DNA from: Marinobacter sp. ELB17
GTDB taxonomy: Bacteria; Pseudomonadota; Gammaproteobacteria; Pseudomonadales; Oleiphilaceae
NCBI RefSeq assembly: GCF_000169375.1
Contig: NZ_AAXY01000032.1
Coordinates: forward strand, 1 to 36,191
Reading direction: 5' to 3'
DNA length: 36,191 nt
The notes beneath the pieces were generated by a model. That model worked only from the letters and a program-made list of their open reading frames with translations. It was not told where the DNA came from and searched no databases. Position numbers and translations under genes: made by a program. This document shows, piece after piece, positions 34,161 to 36,191 of this stretch; the stretch's first letter is position 1, and every line of letters starts with the position of its first letter.

Positions 34161-35183
34161 ATGCAAAACCCCATACAAACCGTTCACTTACCCGTTAAAA
34201 AAGGCTTCAGCCTAAAGCGCGTTAGTGCCACCCTGGTAGCCGCCACGCTCAGCTTTATGGTAAGCGGAGTACAAGCCACCGAATGGGACATGCCCACGCC
34301 CTATGGCGATTCCAACTTCCACACCGCGAATATCCGCCAGTTTGCTGATGATGTGCGCGACGCCACCAACGGCGAACTGAACATCACGGTGCACAGCAGT
34401 GGCTCGCTGATCAAACACCCGGAAATCAAGAACTCCGTGCGCCGCGGGCTGGTGCCTATTGGCGAGTTGATCATGTCGCGCCTGGCCAACGAAGACCCGC
34501 TGTTTGAAGTCGACTCGGTACCGTATCTCGCCAGTGATTACGATCAGGCCTGGAAGTTATGGCTGGCCTCTAAAGACGTACTGGCGGAGCGCTTGGACAG
34601 TCAGCGTTTGAAGCTGCTGTTTGCGGTGCCCTGGCCACCACAGGGCATTTATACCCAGTTCGCAATTGAAAACGGCGAAGAGCTAAAAGGTGTGAAAATG
34701 CGCGCCTACAACAAGTCCAGCGAGCAGCTGGCCGACTTGCTGGGCGCGATCCCTACCCAAGTAGAAGTGCCGGACATTCCCACCGCCTTTGGCACCGGCC
34801 GTGTTGACGCCATGATTACGTCGCCGTCGACCGGGGCCAACACCCGCGCCTGGGATTACCTCAGCCACTTTAACCACGCCCAGCTATGGCTGCCAAAGAA
34901 CATGGTTGTGGTAAACGCCAAGGCTTTCCGCAGTCTGCCTGAATCGACCCAAAAAGCGCTGGAAGACGCAGCAGCAGTCGCTGAAAAGCGCGGTTGGGAC
35001 GCAAGCAAAGAAGAAACCGATGCCAAAATCAAGATCATGCGAGATAACGGCATCGTCGTGTCAGAGCCCTCTGCGCAGCTGGTTGAACACCTTCAAAAAA
35101 TCAGCGAAACCATGACCAAAGAATGGCTTGAGCGGGCCGGCAGCGACGGCCAAGCATTGCTAGACGCTTACCGCCAGCGGTAG
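34161..35183 (+). CDS. dctP: TRAP transporter substrate-binding protein (DctP family)
   Basis: Periplasmic solute receptor of 340 residues. A signal peptide (about residues 1-39) ends in VQA before TEWDMPTPYG. The DctP fold is visible from HTANIRQFADDV, and GVKMRAYN carries the arginine expected to hold the ligand's carboxylate. It is followed by the two membrane subunits. Its position divergent from pxpABC suggests 5-oxoproline as ligand; DctP proteins binding pyroglutamate are known from Bordetella. The ligand is an inference. Confidence 0.93.
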   Translation: MQNPIQTVHLPVKKGFSLKRVSATLVAATLSFMVSGVQATEWDMPTPYGDSNFHTANIRQFADDVRDATNGELNITVHSSGSLIKHPEIKNSVRRGLVPIGELIMSRLANEDPLFEVDSVPYLASDYDQAWKLWLASKDVLAERLDSQRLKLLFAVPWPPQGIYTQFAIENGEELKGVKMRAYNKSSEQLADLLGAIPTQVEVPDIPTAFGTGRVDAMITSPSTGANTRAWDYLSHFNHAQLWLPKNMVVVNAKAFRSLPESTQKALEDAAAVAEKRGWDASKEETDAKIKIMRDNGIVVSEPSAQLVEHLQKISETMTKEWLERAGSDGQALLDAYRQR

Positions 35184-35194
35184 CAACACCCCCT

Positions 35195-35223
35195 GTGGTG
35201 GCACAAAGCTTTCGTGCCACCAC
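35195..35223 (+). other. Strong hairpin between dctP and dctQ
   Basis: GTGGTGGCAC and GTGCCACCAC form a perfect 10-bp stem around a nine-base loop (AAAGCTTTC), starting 12 bases after the dctP stop. No T-run follows, so it is unlikely to terminate fully. It probably protects the dctP messenger from 3' decay, giving more receptor than membrane subunits. A smaller inverted repeat, TACCGC-CA-GCGGTA (35169-35182), overlaps the dctP stop. Confidence 0.75.
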
Positions 35224-35286
35224 GCATTTATCCATGCCGGCCCTGCAGTAAAGGTACACGTGCGGGCATAATACAGGAACATCCCC

Positions 35287-35826
35287 ATGCGCAGGGCTCT
35301 GGACTCATTTTATCGGTTGGGGGGCGCCCTTTCCGCGATCAACCTGACACTGATCATGGTTATGATTGTGGCTCAGGTACTCAGCCGGGTACTTGACGAA
35401 TTACTGGCCTGGCTGGGTTTCAGCCCTTTGGGACTGAACGTGCCGGGGCTGGCTGAGCTGGCGGCGTTTATGCTGCTGGGCGCCACGTTTTTTGGCCTGG
35501 CCTACACCTTCTGGCAGGGCGGGCACATTCGCGTGACTCTGCTGTTACAACGTCTGCCCCAATCTGCCCACCGCATCATGGACATTCTGGCTCTGCTATT
35601 AGCTGCGGCCATTACTGCCTTTGCAGCCTGGCACAGCGCTTGGCTGACGTGGGACAGCTACGACTTCGGCGATCTGTCCATTGGCATGGTGCCGGTACCG
35701 CTTTGGATTCCGCAGGCGGCGATGGTAATGGGCCTGTTGTGGCTATTGGTGGCCCTGTTAGACGCCCTTTTGTCGCTGCTCAGCGGCCGCATAGCCCAAC
35801 TTCACGACGAAGCACCCCAGGAGTAA
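35287..35826 (+). CDS. dctQ: TRAP transporter small membrane subunit (DctQ family)
   Basis: A 179-residue inner-membrane protein with four predicted membrane segments (about residues 14-36, 52-75, 96-116 and 135-160). FWQGGHIRVTLLLQRLP between the second and third is the usual DctQ signature. It pairs with DctM for sodium-driven uptake of the receptor-bound solute. AGGAAC lies about nine bases before the ATG. It follows dctP after 103 bases, most of which hold the hairpin, and ends four bases before dctM. Confidence 0.93.
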   Translation: MRRALDSFYRLGGALSAINLTLIMVMIVAQVLSRVLDELLAWLGFSPLGLNVPGLAELAAFMLLGATFFGLAYTFWQGGHIRVTLLLQRLPQSAHRIMDILALLLAAAITAFAAWHSAWLTWDSYDFGDLSIGMVPVPLWIPQAAMVMGLLWLLVALLDALLSLLSGRIAQLHDEAPQE

Positions 35827-35830
35827 GCCC

Positions 35831-36191
35831 GTGGAAATGATCTGGATGAGCCTACTGCTTCTGGTGTTGCTGCTGGCATTGCTAGGTGCGGGTTTGTGGG
35901 TGGCGTTTTCGTTGACGGCCATCGGTTGTATATCGCTGTATTTTTTCAGCAACGTTCCCGTAGGTGACAGCCTGTCGACCGCTTTCTACAGCGCCAGCGT
36001 GTCTTGGGAACTGGCCGCGTTACCTATGTTTATCTGGATGGGCGAGGTGCTATTCCGCTCGCGCCTGTCCGAAGAAATGTTCAGCGGCATCGCGCCGTGG
36101 GTGGGCAAGGTTCCGGGAAAATTACTGCACACCAACATTCTGGGTTGTGGCATTTTCGCGGCGATATCGGGCTCGTCTGCCGCTACAGCGG
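35831..36191 (+). CDS. dctM: TRAP transporter large permease (DctM family), 5' part
   Basis: The reading frame opens with GTG at 35831, four bases after the dctQ stop, and runs off the window after 120 codons. It encodes a hydrophobic protein. The first helix is rich in Leu, WELAALPMFIWMGEVLFRS follows near residue 60, and GCGIFAAISGSSAATA closes the visible part; that last motif is highly characteristic of DctM. About three quarters of the gene lies beyond the window. It is the Na+-coupled transport subunit. Confidence 0.93.
   Translation, partial: MEMIWMSLLLLVLLLALLGAGLWVAFSLTAIGCISLYFFSNVPVGDSLSTAFYSASVSWELAALPMFIWMGEVLFRSRLSEEMFSGIAPWVGKVPGKLLHTNILGCGIFAAISGSSAATA

Overview
The window looks like chromosomal DNA of a marine gammaproteobacterium, most likely Marinobacter or a close relative. 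This is inferred from the gene order gyrA-serC-pheA-hisC-tyrA-aroA-cmk-rpsA, a Na+-pumping oxaloacetate decarboxylase, TRAP transport, and an imuA-imuB-dnaE2 mutasome behind an E. coli-type LexA box. No tRNA, rRNA, insertion sequence, CRISPR array or prophage gene was seen. Coding density is high and almost every gene belongs to a known family.

Layout. (1) 1-9111, minus strand: gyrA, then serC, pheA, hisC, tyrA, aroA, cmk and the first codons of rpsA. This is the 'mixed-function supraoperon' known from Pseudomonas, with junctions of a few bases or overlapping start/stop codons. (2) 9239-12058: purU (minus) divergent from a gamma-glutamyltransferase gene (plus). (3) 12104-15233, minus: an AaeX/AaeA/AaeB-like efflux operon (DUF1656, membrane fusion protein, FUSC-family protein). 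(4) 15429-16698, minus: a small unknown ORF, a CPXCG zinc-ribbon protein and a DUF429 protein. (5) 16806-22161, plus: LexA box, imuA, imuB, dnaE2. (6) 22166-25590: a LysR regulator divergent from doxX, glutathionyl-hydroquinone reductase and pirin, with a perfect inverted repeat between them; the gene set matches the E. coli yqjFG/yhaJK neighbourhood. (7) 25633-29250, minus: oadG-oadA-oadB with a promoter and a good intrinsic terminator. (8) 29330-31351: dbpA (minus) divergent from a DUF2058 gene (plus). (9) 31398-36191: pxpA-pxpB-pxpC (5-oxoprolinase, minus) divergent from a DctP-DctQ-DctM TRAP transporter (plus, cut by the window end), separated by a 310-base AT-rich control region.

Working together: the last block reads as an uptake-plus-catabolism unit, probably for 5-oxoproline (pyroglutamate). 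The LysR/DoxX/reductase/pirin block reads as an inducible quinone or aromatic detoxification unit. The efflux operon would export aromatic acids. The mutasome gives SOS-induced error-prone repair.

Points most worth a second look: pxpB has lost its reading frame near its 3' end although the family motif and the coupled stop/start survive in other frames; a perfect 10-bp hairpin lies between dctP and dctQ; there is a candidate LysR operator at 23114-23130; paired direct repeats lie in front of pxpA; and small in-frame duplications occur in dnaE2 and in the ggt signal peptide. No wholly new multi-gene system was found.
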